A stretch of DNA of 64,000 nt from CBDCWT01 sp965223305 (GCA_965223305.1 CBDCWT010000016.1:62001-126000), one strand, 5' to 3'; counted from the first letter of the stretch, positions 8,676-18,811 are shown. Made by a program: numbers and translations. Notes: generated by a model not told the origin, from the sequence alone.

Positions 8676-10060
8676 ATGCCACCACCCATCCACCGCGCCG
8701 CTGATCAGCCTGCGCAGGGTCCCCAGCGGCAGCTCTCGGTTCTCGATTCGGCCTGCTTGATCGTGGGCATCATCATCGGAGCCGGAATCTACGAGACCTC
8801 CCCAGTCATCGCCGCCAACGTCGAGCGACCCTCGATGCTGCTGCTGCTGTGGGCGGTGGGTGGCCTGATCGCGTTGGTCGGGGCCATGTGTTACGCGGAA
8901 CTGGCAACGGCCTACCCAAGCGATGGGGGCGACTACGTTTACTTGACTAGGGCTTACGGGCGGCGGCTGGGATTCCTGTTTGCCTGGGCCGAATACTGGA
9001 TTATTCGCCCAGGAAAACGTGGGAATGATGGCGTTCGTCTTCGCCAGGTTCGCACACGATCTGGCACCGCTGCGGCCAGGCAGCGAAGCGGCGCGTTTCG
9101 ACTACGTTTGCTATGCCGGCGGCGCTATTATCCTGTTGACCGCGCTGAATCTGCTCGGCGTCCGCGCCGGAAAACTGACTCAAAATGTGCTCACCATCAT
9201 CAAGGTCCTGGCATTGCTGGTCGTCTTTATCGTGGCACTCTGGCCGCTGCCGTCCGGCTACCAAGCGGCGACCACCACGTTGGAGCCAGCAGCGAAGCCG
9301 GACTATCGGTTGGCGTTGATATTGATCTTGTTCACTTATGGCGGATGGAACGAGATGTCCTATGTTGCCGCGGAGGTACGAGATCCACGGCGAAATATTT
9401 TTCGCGCACTCACTCTAGGCACGCTGGTTGTGACGTTGATCTACGTCACGGTCAATTTCGCCTTCGTTCACGCGCTCGGTCTTCAGGGCACCGGTCAGTC
9501 GCGAGCGGTCGCCGCCGATGTGTTGCGCCTACAGTTCGGGCCGAGCGCCGGTCGCCTGATGAGCACCTTTGTGTGCATCTCCTGCCTGGGTGCGATTAAT
9601 GGGCTGCTGTTCACCGGATCGCGAGTGTTCTACGCGGCCGGGAACCGATCACGACCTCATTTCGTGGCTTGGACGGTGGAATCGTCGCTTTGACACTCCG
9701 CTGCGCGCCCTGCTCGTCCAGCTGGCCGCCACGCTCGCCCTGGTGATCGGCTTTGGGTCGGAACAGGGTTTCGACAGACTCTTGCGATTCACCACACCCG
9801 TCTATTGGTTTTTTGCCACCCTGGTTGGCCTGTCACTGTTCGTCCTGCGTTGGCGAGACCCTGGAACTGAACGACCTCATCGTGTGTTGGGCTATCCGCT
9901 GACACCGATTCTGTTCTGCGCGAGCTCGTTGTTTCTGTTTTGGTCCAGCGCCCAGCATGCCTACGATGCGGAAACCCTATCTGTTGAGGCCCGTTGGACC
10001 ATCGGCATTCTGGCGGCTGGGCTGATCATAAGTCTGTGGGGACGGGGCAAACGAGGCTAG
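8676..10060 (+). CDS. APC-family amino acid permease (two frame breaks)
   Basis: Integral membrane amino acid/polyamine/organocation transporter, about 460 residues and 12 predicted membrane segments once joined. TM1 carries the family signature LIVGIIIGAGIYETSP, and later parts include LNLLGVRAGKLTQN and FTYGGWNEMSYVAAEVRDPRR. The frame changes near 9014 (an extra A in GGAAAACG; repair gives IIRPGNVGMMAF) and near 9643 (an extra A in GGGAACC; repair gives AAGTDHDLISW). ATG 8676 is preferred to the upstream TTG at 8646. The substrate is not evident. Confidence 0.82.
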
Positions 10061-10080
10061 ATACGGGGACGTCGAAAAAC

Positions 10081-10239
10081 ATGGGGATTTTGCCGGTTTT
10101 GACGAAGAAGTCGAGCGGACTAGCCGAAATAAGCTGTTGCGGTCCGCTCACCACCCCACCGTGGAATACCGGCAATGACGACAGTCGGCCCCAGCGGCAC
10201 GGTTCATCTCGGCCTTCACTCGGCGCCCGCGGAGGGTGA
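10081..10239 (+). CDS. Possible 52-residue peptide overlapping the GAF-HlyD start
   Basis: A short ATG frame lies directly upstream of the putative export locus and overlaps the first codons of the next gene in another frame. It contains SCCGPLTTPPWNTGNDD. A purine-rich GGGGACG precedes the ATG. No homology is recognised and codon evidence is weak. It is listed only because a peptide substrate would be expected near this locus. Confidence 0.15.
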   Translation: MGILPVLTKKSSGLAEISCCGPLTTPPWNTGNDDSRPQRHGSSRPSLGARGG

Positions 10240-12266
10240 GCCGCTTGGTACACCTCCCGATCCCGACCTGGTGCAGAAGACCAAGAACGAGATCCGGGGA
10301 CTGGTCCAAGAGATCTCCCAGCTCGCTCAGTCGGACGTCGCGCCCGACCAGTTTTATGAGGAGTTCTTAAGGCGGGTGGTGCGAGCGTTGGCAGCGCACG
10401 GCGGCGCCTTCTGGTCGGTCGGAGAGAGCGGCGCGTTGAAACTGGAATATCAGATCAACATGCCCGTGGCGGAGTTGGTGGACGAGGCTGCACCTAGAGA
10501 GCGGCACAACTTGCTGCTGGGCAACGTGCTTACGACGGGTTTACCGACACTCGTGCCGCCAAAGTCGGGATCGGGCAACACCGAGGAGGCAGGCAACCCC
10601 ACGAAATACCTGCTTGTGCTCGCCACGGTCGGGGTCGAAGGCGAGACGCGCGGCATCGTCGAGATCTTCCAGCGATCGAGCGGCGGCCCTACGACGCAAC
10701 GCGGCTACTTGCGTTTTCTAGTGCAGATGAGCGAGCTGGCGGGAGAGTACCTCAAGGGTCGGCGGCTCCGTCAGCTGGGTAACCGCCAGACTCTCTGGGA
10801 GAACCTGGAGCAGTTTCTGGAGTCGATTCACCAAAGCCTGGACGTCCGAACGACGGCATTTACTCTGGTGAATGAAAGCCGGCGGTTCATCGGCTGCGAC
10901 CGAGTGAGCCTGACTGTGGGCCGCGGCCGCAAGCAACAGGTACTAGCAGTTAGTTCCCTGGATAGTCTCGATCGCCGTGCCGATCAGGTGAAGCGGTTAG
11001 GGAAACTCGCCGGCGCGGTCGCGAGAACCCGACGTCCGATTTGGTACGAGGGAGGCACGGCGGAGCTACCACCTCAAATTGACGAACCCTTACAGCATTA
11101 CGTCGACAGTTCCCACGCCACAATGCTGGCCATCGTGCCGCTGATCCGACCCGGGGAAGGCAAACCGGCCGAGGGCCCAGCACCGCATCTCGCAGGCGAT
11201 GTCGTAGGCACTTTGATCGTAGAACAGCTCGAGGACAGTCAGTTCCAGAAGGGGTTTCGCGAGCGCGTCGAAACGGTTGCTCGGCACGGCAGAACAGCGC
11301 TCCACAAACGCTGTGGACCACGGAAGTCTATTCCTGCTACCGGTTTGGCGGGCACTTGGCCGCACTCGTAGCGTCGTCCAGGCGCGCCAGCTCCCCAAGA
11401 CGCTGGCGATCTTAGTCTCCCTGGCCCTGATCGGGTTGATCCTCGGGTTGGCTCCGGCTGATTTCGACCTCTCTGCGGAAGGCCGCCTGCAGCCGGTCAC
11501 ACGCCGCGACATCTTCGCGCCCATTGACGGGGTCGTTGTCGAGGTGCCGGCGCGCCACGAACGGCTGGTCGGAACCGGCGATGTGCTGGCGCGACTTTCC
11601 AACAGCGGTTTAGAAGTCGAGATCGCGAACCTGATCGGCCGCCAACGCACCACGCGCGAGCGCATGCGTTCCGTGAAGAGGGCCCAGTTCAACGGCCAAC
11701 GGCGTTTCGAGGAGCAGGAGCGTCTAGCTGGCGAGCTGCTCCAGCTCGAGCAAGCCGAGTTGAGCCTGGAGCGGGAGCTGTCACTGCTGCGGCAGAAGCA
11801 GGATCAACTGGTCATCCGCAGTCCCATGCAAGGCCAGGTTGTCACCTGGAACGTCGAGCAACTCTTGGAGGGGCGGCCGGTTCGAATCGGCCAGTCCTTA
11901 ATGACAGTCGTTAATCAAACAAACGCCTGGGAGCTGGAGTTGTACATGCCGGAACGGCGGATGGGACACCTCTTCGAGGCTCGCCAGGAGTCGATTGACG
12001 GCCTGCCGGTTGTTTTCGTGCTGGCCTCACACCCGGAGCAAGAGTTCGCTGGCCACGTCGTTGAGATCGACCGTATCGCCGAAGTGCGCAGCGACGCGGG
12101 AAACACAGTACGGCTCCGCGTCGCGATTGACAAGGAGAAGTTACCGGAACTTCGCAGCGGTACCACGGTGACCGCCGAAGTCCGCTGCGGTCGACGTGCC
12201 CTAGGGTATGTCATCTTTCACGAGCTGGTCGAAACAGTGCAAAGGAAGGTGGCCCTGTGGCTGTGA
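10175..12266 (+). CDS. GAF domain fused to HlyD-type membrane fusion protein (one frame break)
   Basis: About 696 residues when joined. The N-terminal half (to about residue 370) has a GAF-like sensor region, including SLDVRTTAFTLVNESRRFIGCDRVSL and later ATMLAIVPLI. A single membrane helix follows (LAILVSLALIGLILGL). The C-terminal half is a periplasmic adaptor: lipoyl half-motif FAPIDGVVVEVPARHERLVG, a long Glu/Gln-rich coiled-coil hairpin, the second half-motif VIRSPMQGQVVTW and a beta-barrel. The frame changes at the AAA run 11306-11308, and repair gives ALHNAVDHGSLF. Putting a cytoplasmic GAF sensor on an adaptor couples signal sensing to export. It is the first gene of the locus ending at 17530. 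Confidence 0.82.
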
Positions 12267-12359
12267 CCTGTACGAGCCGCGTGCAAGGTCAATGCGGCGG
12301 CGAGCCTACGGCCCGCGAATGTCCGGCAGCACGCGATTCGTCATGACGCGGAGTAGTTG

Positions 12360-13288
12360 ATGAGAGCTTCCCCGATCCTGTTGTTTACCATCGCAGCGTT
12401 CAGCACGGTGGCCCTGGTGGCAGGCGCCCTGGTGGCAGGTACCGACATCGGGTCGCAGCTTGGTCTGCCTCCATCTGCACATCTTATGCACTGCCAGGTG
12501 CTGCTGGATGCTGATGTCGATGTGCCGCGGAAGAGTCTGGGTTACTTGTCGCGGTCCACGTCGCCGACGGGCAGGAAGTAGAGCGGGGAGCGCTTGTCGT
12601 CCAGCTCGACGATCGACGGTCCCAACTCGACAAGGAAGCCGCCGAACTCGAGCGGAACGCTGCCAAGACGCGCGCCAGCGACGACATTGAGGTACGGTAA
12701 TGCCATCAAGTCCTTCGAATTGGCTGAAGCCGACCTGACGCAGAGTATTGAAATCAACCGCCGGTCTCCCGGCTCGGTACCGCCTCGGAGCTGCGCCGCC
12801 AGCAACTCGCCAAGCACCGGGCAGAGCTACAGATCGAGCGCAGCCGCCTCGACCTCGCGGTAGCCCAGATGACTGCGAAGGTACAAGAAGCCGCGGTCCA
12901 GGCGGCCGACGAGAACATCTTCCGCCGGCAGATTGTGGCGCCGTTTGACGGGACCGTGCTGGAGGTGTTTTCGAGAAGCCAGCGAATGGGTCAATGCTGG
13001 GGAGGCCGTGCTGCGGCTGGTCCGACTCGACCAATTACGAGTGACGGGTTCCTGAGTGGTTCGGACTTCGACTCGGCTGAGATTGCCGGCCGCCATGTGA
13101 CGGTTGAAGTTGAGCTGGCACGGGGGCGGCGCGTCGCCTTTCACGGCCGTGTTGTTTTCGTGAGCCCCCTGATCCAACACGGAAACAAATTTCGCGTCCG
13201 TGCGGTCGTGGCCAACGAGCGGCAGGACGGCCATTGGCTGTTGAGACCCGGCATGGAAGCGACGATGGTCATCGATTTGCGCAACTAG
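12360..13288 (+). CDS. HlyD-family periplasmic adaptor (five frame breaks)
   Basis: About 309 residues when joined, starting at ATG 12360. It has an N-terminal hydrophobic anchor (LLFTIAAFSTVALVAGALVAG), lipoyl half-motif LVAVHVADGQEVERGALVVQ, a coiled-coil hairpin (ELRRQQLAKHRAELQIERS), the second half-motif IVAPFDGTVLEV and a C-terminal barrel ending in PGMEATMVIDLRN. The frame changes near 12528, 12699, 12784, 12974 and 13050, as single-base gains or losses. Each join restores adaptor sequence and none needs a nonsense codon to be ignored. It probably pairs with the GAF-HlyD and M50 proteins. Confidence 0.75.
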
Positions 13289-13323
13289 TTGGGCGGAAGG
13301 GCCAACGGCGTTGGGTATTTCTT

Positions 13324-13387
13324 GTAGCCGAATTCGCCAGAATTTGGCCGAATCAGCAGTCCACCAAACTCTGGCGAGTTCGGCTAC
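13324..13387. repeat. GTAGCCGAA-family 64-bp palindrome
   Basis: Complete copy of the palindrome at 5846. It begins 35 bases after the HlyD stop codon, so it could form the 3' hairpin of that transcript. Confidence 0.85.
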
Positions 13388-13452
13388 CCCTGGCGGCGAG
13401 TTCGGCGACGATCGGAGAGTGGCGTGACGTCGGGGAAGAGTCCTTGACGGCT

Positions 13453-13632
13453 TAGCCCGGATTATTCATGAAGATCGTCGCGAGAGGTTGTAAGTACGTT
13501 CGTGGCAAGGAAGGCGAGCAATTCTTCCGCAGGCGTATTGAAGCAATACGTCGAGGGAGAATTGTGAAGCATGACGAAGCCAAGGATGGACTTACGACCT
13601 CGCAGCAGATCGCTCATGAATAATTCGGGCTA
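13453..13632 (+). mobile_element. 180-bp TA-flanked fold-back element, copy B
   Basis: Same element as copy A in the opposite orientation, exactly 180 bp including the TA at each end. It separates the HlyD adaptor from the M50 gene. The 51-codon frame is 13468-13623 and starts MKIVARGCKYVRG. The antisense frame is also open. Removing the element and one TA leaves GACGGCT-TA-GAGAAG. Confidence 0.9.
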
Positions 13633-13789
13633 GAGAAGAAGGTGAGGTAGACAACGTAGGTACGCTCTGTGTGCCGTAACCAGCGGACGGCTCACGGAGT
13701 GAGCCTGCTACCTTACGGACGGCACGGTGGAGCGTGCCTGGTACTTGAAACCGTCGAGAATCCAGAGACGTGGTTCGCACCTCATGGGC

Positions 13790-16010
13790 ATGTCGAATGC
13801 TAGTTCAGGCACCGCTAGACGATCGCTCCGGATGCGGATGCGAGCGGACCTATCGGTACGGGAACAGCGATATCAGGGGCGCAGCTATTGGATCCGTGAA
13901 GGATCCTCTGGCGCAACGCTACTATCGGTTCGAGGAGGAGGAGTTCCGGCTGCTGGAAATGCTGGACGGCCGAGCCAGCTTGGTGGAGTTGCAGCAGCGT
14001 TTTCAAGAACGCTTCTCGCCGCAGAAAATCTCACTGCGTGAGATCCACCAACTCGTGGCGATGCTGCACCGCAGCTCGCTGGTGGTTGCCGACACGCCCG
14101 GGCAGGGCTCCGAGTTGTTGAAGCGGCACCGTCTCCAGCTTCACAAAGAACGCGTGGGCGCGATCACCAACATCTTGTGTGTGCGTTTCAAGGGTTACGA
14201 CCCGGATCGACTGCTGGGGTGGCTCGATCGCCGCGTCGGCTGGTTGTTTTCGCCTCCCTGCGTCGCTTTTTCCCTCGTTCTGGCGATCGGTGCTCTGTTA
14301 TTAATCGGAGTCCAGTTCGATACGTTTCGCAGCAAGCTGCCTGCCTTTCGCGAGTTCTTCGCGGCTGGCAATTGGGTTTGGATTGTGGTGACGTTGGCGG
14401 CTACGAAAGTGTTGCACGAGTTCGGCCACGGGCTGGCGTGTAAGCGATTCGGCGGCGAGTGCCACGAGATGGGGCTGATGATCTTGGTGCTCACTCCTTG
14501 CCTCTACTGCAACGTCTCGGACTCGTGGATGTTGCCCAGCAAGTGGCGCCGGGCGGCAATTGGCGCGGCAGGCATCTACGTCGAGATTGTACTCGCAGCG
14601 TTGGCCACATACGCCTGGTGGTTCAGCCGAGACGGCCTGTTGAACTCTCTCTGCTTGAACGTGATGTTCGTCTGTTCTGTCGCAACCTTGCTGTTTAACG
14701 CCAACCCTCTGTTACGCTACGACGGCTACTACATCCTGTCGGACTTGCTGGAAATCCCCAACTTGCGGCAGAAAGCAAACGCGATCTTGCGCCGCAAACT
14801 TGGCAACTGGTTGCTCGGCTTGCCGGAGACTCCAGACCCCTTCCTGCCTCACCGGCATCAGCTGTTGTTTGCGATCTACTCGGTGGTCGCGGCACTTTAT
14901 CGCTGGTTCGTCGTGTTGGGCATCTTGTGGTTTGTCTACCATCTTTTCGAGCCGTACGGCCTCAAAGTCATCGGTCAGCTGATCGTGGTGGTCTCGGTGT
15001 ACGGGTTGGTTGTGCAGCCGATGCTGCAACTGATCCGCTTTCTGCAGGTACCAGGGAGGTATCAACAAGTGAAACGGATAAAGCTGGTAGGCTCGCTGGT
15101 CGGGTTGGCCGCGCTGATCGCCTGTGTATTTGGCGTGGCAACACCCCACTACGTTCGTTGTGACGTCTACCTCCAACCTCGAGATGCCGTGGCAGCATAC
15201 GTCGAATCTCCGGGAAGCCTGGCGGCAATCCACGTTCGGCCGGGTGACCGGGTCACCAGCGGCCAGCCGCTGGTGAGCCTGCAAAACGTCGACACCGAAC
15301 TGCAGATCGAGCGGCTGCTGGGGCAGCAGCAACAGCTGGCTTCTAAACTGCAGAGTCTACGACAGCGAGCGTTCGCGGATAGGTCAGCGGCCGCAGAGAT
15401 CGCGGAGGTCGAAGAAGAACTGGATGGAGTCGCTGCTCAATTGACCAAGCGGAGGCAAGAACAACAGAAGCTGCAGATCGTCGCGCCTCGTGATGGTTTT
15501 GTCATCCCGGTGGCCTCCCTGCTCCGCGACACCGACGAGCGGGAGCTGGCGAGCTGGTCAGGTTCGGCTCTGGAGAAGCGGAACTTGCGAGCTTTCATGG
15601 AAACCGGGGAGTTGATTTGTCAGATCGGCGACCCGCGCCAAGTGGAAGCGGTACTGGCCATCGATCAGGGCGAAATGGAGTTCGTCGAGGTCGGCCAGCC
15701 AGTGCAACTCGTCCTGAACGCCTTGCCTGGGCGCTACGACACGGAGCTAGCGCGGCTGGCCAGCTTGGACATGGCGATCTCACCCGCTGGCCTGAGTTCC
15801 AAAACGGGTGGCGAGCTGGCAACCCGGACGGATCGGCGTGGAGCCGAACGGCCGCTCAGCACAACCTATCAGGGCAGTTCTCCGCTGGAGGCCCCAGACG
15901 GTCGATTGCTCGGTGGCACAACTGGAAGAGCACGGATTCGCGTCGGGCGGCAGACGGTCGCCCAGCGCGCCTGGCGGTTCGTGTGTCAAACGTTTAGCTT
16001 TGACGTATGA
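13790..16010 (+). CDS. M50 membrane metalloprotease with N-terminal PqqD-like and C-terminal lipoyl/HlyD domains (one frame break)
   Basis: About 739 residues when joined. Residues 20-100 form a PqqD/RRE-like winged helix (RYYRFEEEEFRLLEMLDG). Membrane helices surround the zinc site HEFGH (about residue 208) and the second ligand motif NANPLLRYDG (about 302), as in site-2 proteases and YydH-type peptide metalloproteases. The C-terminal third has an adaptor-like lipoyl motif (LAAIHVRPGDRVTSG), a coiled coil and IVAPRDGFVIPV. The frame changes near 13894 (an extra C in GATCCGTG), and repair gives RSYWIVKDPLAQRYY. Its stop overlaps the next start as ATGA. Expected role: binding and cleaving a peptide at the membrane during export. 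Confidence 0.85.
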
Positions 16011-17530
16011 GCGACACGTTTGATGTGATCGTCGTGGGTGCTGGTGGTAGCGGGCTGGCGGCGGCGCTAGCGGTCACCGAGTTGAGTGGCCGTGTGCTGA
16101 TCTTGGAAAAGCAACCGCAACCCGGGGGCACGACGGCACTCGCTATCGGCTCTTTCACTGCGGCCGATACTCAACTGCAGCGCAACGCCGGGATTCAAGA
16201 TGATCCGCTCGCGCACGCCGAGGACGCCGGGTTGTTCGCCCCCTCGGAGATTGAGGCCCGCAACCACACTCGGCTGCGGCGATTTTTTCTTGGCGAAACG
16301 GCGAACACCTTGGAATGGCTGACAGCCTGCGGGTTGTCTTTCGTAGGCCCGCATCCCGAACCACCCAATCGCGTCGCCCGCATGCACAACGTCGTGCCTG
16401 GCGGGCAGGCCTACATCGCCGCACTGCAGCGGGCCGTGCAGCGGGCTGGAGCGACCCTACACTGCAACGCGGCAGTCAACTCGTTGATCCGGGATGGCGA
16501 CCGGATCGTGGGAGTCCGCGCGTTGCTGGCGGGCCAGGAAACCGAGTTTCGTGCCCGCCGAGGCGTCATCCTGGCCGCCGGCGACTATTCCAGTAGTCCC
16601 CAGCAGATCGCCGCACACAAGGGGCACGAGTATCAAGGGATCGAGGGAATCAATCCGCACGCCGAGGGAGATGGTCACCGGCTGGCCGGTGACGCCGGCG
16701 CTGAGCTGCTGAACATGGACGTCACTTACGGCCCGGAATTGCGGTTTGTGCCCTCGAGTCGACAGGGTGTGCGTAGCTGGCTGCCCAATCGTGGACCGGC
16801 AGCTCGGCTGCTGGCTGCGATTGCGCCGTGGGTACCTCGCTGGATAACGCAGACGGTCGTGAAGCGACTGGTGGTTACCTGGCAGCACCCCGAAAGCGAG
16901 CTGTTCGACGACGGGGCCATCCTCGTCAATCAAGAAGGCAAGCGATTCGTCAACGAGGTAAGCTCGCCTGCACGAGAAATCGCGGTCGCCCAGCAGAAGG
17001 ACAAGCAAGCCTACATTTTGCTGGACGGCCAGTTGGTAACGCGCTACTCGTCGTGGCCAAACTTTGTTTCGACCGCGCCCGACATTGCCTATGCCTATGT
17101 GAGCGACTATCAGCGACTACGGCGCGATATCACAACAACTGGATACACTGTGGAAGATGTTGCGCTCCGCAGCGGCCTCGATCCAAAACAACTTCAACAC
17201 ACCGTTGAAGAGTATAACGACTACGTAGCGGGCAAGCAGATCGATCCGTACGATCGCTGCACAGACGGACATCAGCTGATGTCCGATCCCTGGGTGCTGC
17301 TCGGTCCGCTTAAGGCCTACTTCACAACAACTGAGGGAGGCGCGGCGGTCAACGAGCAGCTCCAAGTACTGGACCACAACGGTGAGGTCATTCCTGGCCT
17401 GTACGCCGTAGGCCAGAACGGCTTGGGTGGAATGATTCTCTGGGGACACGGCTTGCACGTCGCCTGGGCGCTCACAAGCGGACGGCTAGCCGGCGCCGCC
17501 GTGATGCAGCAAGATCCGCTGGGCGAGTAG
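16007..17530 (+). CDS. FAD-binding oxidoreductase (fumarate reductase/ketosteroid dehydrogenase flavoprotein family)
   Basis: A 507-residue intact flavoprotein. The N-terminal Rossmann motif is VVGAGGSGLAAALAV, followed by the FAD ribose ligand in LILEKQPQPGGTT. The C-terminal FAD signature is GLYAVGQNGLGGMILWGHG. There is no Tat or Sec signal, unlike many respiratory fumarate reductases. Translation is coupled to the M50 gene by an ATGA overlap, so the two proteins are probably made together. Family members add or remove hydrogen across C-C bonds. In this setting it could modify an exported product, but that is inference. Confidence 0.85.
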   Translation: MSDTFDVIVVGAGGSGLAAALAVTELSGRVLILEKQPQPGGTTALAIGSFTAADTQLQRNAGIQDDPLAHAEDAGLFAPSEIEARNHTRLRRFFLGETANTLEWLTACGLSFVGPHPEPPNRVARMHNVVPGGQAYIAALQRAVQRAGATLHCNAAVNSLIRDGDRIVGVRALLAGQETEFRARRGVILAAGDYSSSPQQIAAHKGHEYQGIEGINPHAEGDGHRLAGDAGAELLNMDVTYGPELRFVPSSRQGVRSWLPNRGPAARLLAAIAPWVPRWITQTVVKRLVVTWQHPESELFDDGAILVNQEGKRFVNEVSSPAREIAVAQQKDKQAYILLDGQLVTRYSSWPNFVSTAPDIAYAYVSDYQRLRRDITTTGYTVEDVALRSGLDPKQLQHTVEEYNDYVAGKQIDPYDRCTDGHQLMSDPWVLLGPLKAYFTTTEGGAAVNEQLQVLDHNGEVIPGLYAVGQNGLGGMILWGHGLHVAWALTSGRLAGAAVMQQDPLGE

Positions 17531-17576
17531 TTGGCTGATTTCCCCTCACCCGCAAGGAGATCGGCCAGCTGTTAAG

Positions 17577-17648
17577 TTCGTGCGTGATGTCGTCTTTCGT
17601 CACTCTCCCCTCGGGGAGAGTCGGCCCGAAGGGCCGGAGAGGGGGTCA
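17577..17648. repeat. Hairpin repeat (CTCTCCCC...GGGGAGAG type)
   Basis: Two stacked hairpins: CTCCCCTCGGGGAG, and CGGCCCGAAGGGCCG. It is followed by AGAGGGGG and preceded by GTGCGTGATGTCGTCTTTCG. An inverted copy lies at about 59277-59347. It sits between the convergent FAD oxidoreductase and PII genes, where it could end both transcripts. Confidence 0.7.
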
Positions 17649-17690
17649 CTCGCCGGACGCTACGTGTCGGTTTCGCTGGGGAACCGTGGG

Positions 17691-18002
17691 CTAAGGCATG
17701 TCCAAAAAAGAGACGACTGGCAGTACAAAGATCTTGCCGTCGCCCATCCGGCCGGTCCGACCGACTTCGACGATCTTGCGTACAATTTCTTCGACGCGCG
17801 CATCGTCTGCCCAGAGCGTGATTTCAACTTTGGGAAGAAAGGCGAGAGAGTATTCGCTGTCGCCGTATTCGTCGAGATAGCTCTTCTGCCGTCCGTATCC
17901 TTTTACTTCGCGAACGTTCAACGCCTCGACGGGTGCTCGCTTCAGCTTTTCGAGAACCTTCTCAGCCAAGTACGGCTTGACGACAGCGACAATTTCTCTC
18001 AC
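17691..18002 (-). CDS. glnB: PII-family nitrogen regulator with short C-terminus
   Basis: A 103-residue trimeric signal protein that senses ATP/ADP and 2-oxoglutarate. The family core is present: MREIVAVVKPYLAEKV, VKGYGRQKS leading into the T-loop, FLPKVEI, and the B-loop RTGRMGDGKIFVLPV. The T-loop (YLDEYGDSEYSLAFLPK) lacks the usual ELYRGAEY, so the standard uridylylated Tyr context is altered. The C-terminus is about ten residues shorter than GlnB/GlnK. The start is GTG 18002 with no strong ribosome site. It follows the ferredoxin gene by about 40 bases on the same strand. No amtB or glnA is in the window, so a target other than ammonium transport is possible. Confidence 0.85.
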   Translation of the reverse strand: MREIVAVVKPYLAEKVLEKLKRAPVEALNVREVKGYGRQKSYLDEYGDSEYSLAFLPKVEITLWADDARVEEIVRKIVEVGRTGRMGDGKIFVLPVVSFLDMP

Positions 18003-18042
18003 GGCAGGTCGGTGTGTTAGTGGGACTGGCCCCTCTCTCGAG

Positions 18043-18435
18043 TTAACTGAAGAAGTTCTCGCCGAAGAGGTTCACTTCCGGAGAACTGACCACCTCGATG
18101 TCTCCCATGACCCGCGTCATGCATGCCAGCCGCATCGAGTCCTCGTTACCAATGTAAGCCAGACAGGCAGTCGGGTCGGGAGAACAGGGAGTCTTGAACT
18201 TCAACCACTCCCGCTTCGTCAGGTCGTTGGTCTTGTCCATGCCTTTGGTAATCAGCACACGGCAAGTACCACAGAAACCAAAGCCGAAGCAGTTGATGTG
18301 CTTGTTCAAGGATTTCCCGTACCCATTCAGGCCGCAATTCAAGTTGATGCCGGCCTTCACAGCCTCGGCTCTCAGAAACGCGCCCTCGGGAACCTCGATT
18401 TCCTTGTTTTCGTTGACGAAACGAACTAACGGCAT
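18043..18435 (-). CDS. 2Fe-2S ferredoxin
   Basis: A 130-residue soluble electron carrier. The cluster cysteines are arranged as CFGFGFCGTC (C-x5-C-x2-C), with a further Cys in RLACMTRV, as in adrenodoxin-like ferredoxins. ATG 18435 (MPLVRFVNENKEIEV) is chosen because AAGGGATGG lies upstream and the longer frame adds only a short unlikely leader. It is first in a probable two-gene unit with the PII protein. Confidence 0.88.
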   Translation of the reverse strand: MPLVRFVNENKEIEVPEGAFLRAEAVKAGINLNCGLNGYGKSLNKHINCFGFGFCGTCRVLITKGMDKTNDLTKREWLKFKTPCSPDPTACLAYIGNEDSMRLACMTRVMGDIEVVSSPEVNLFGENFFS

Positions 18436-18811
18436 GGCACCCATCCCTTCGAAAGTCATCCAGTGGTAGCGAGGCCCATGTTAGCAGTTCGGCCAATTCG
18501 GCACTAGCTCTTGTCTTAAAAGCCCGTCTCCGACTCTCTTCTCCAGCAGAGTCGTCGGCACAACTCGCTGTGCAGTAACCTGCGTTACTTTTTGCACGGA
18601 CCATGCGGTCGAGTCCGCTGCGGCGAACGGTGCAGTGGTCCAATCTACCTTGAATCGTCGGGCCCGCCCCATCGCGACGATCTTTGCCAACCGATTTCAG
18701 ACGCAGGTGGGCTTTCTCTGGACGTCCAGGTAAGTGTAAAGTCGAGCAGGTTGGGCTGGCCGGCCGAGGCCGTCCTGGGATCCTCAGCACCGGAAAACCC
18801 GTTGTTTCAAC
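18436..18811. other. Intergenic region without recognised gene
   Basis: Divergent promoter region between the ferredoxin and the 86-residue gene. Short frames on both strands show no recognisable domain. GCAGTAACCTGCGTTAC near 18574-18590 can form a small hairpin, and a similar stretch occurs near 41122. Confidence 0.4.
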
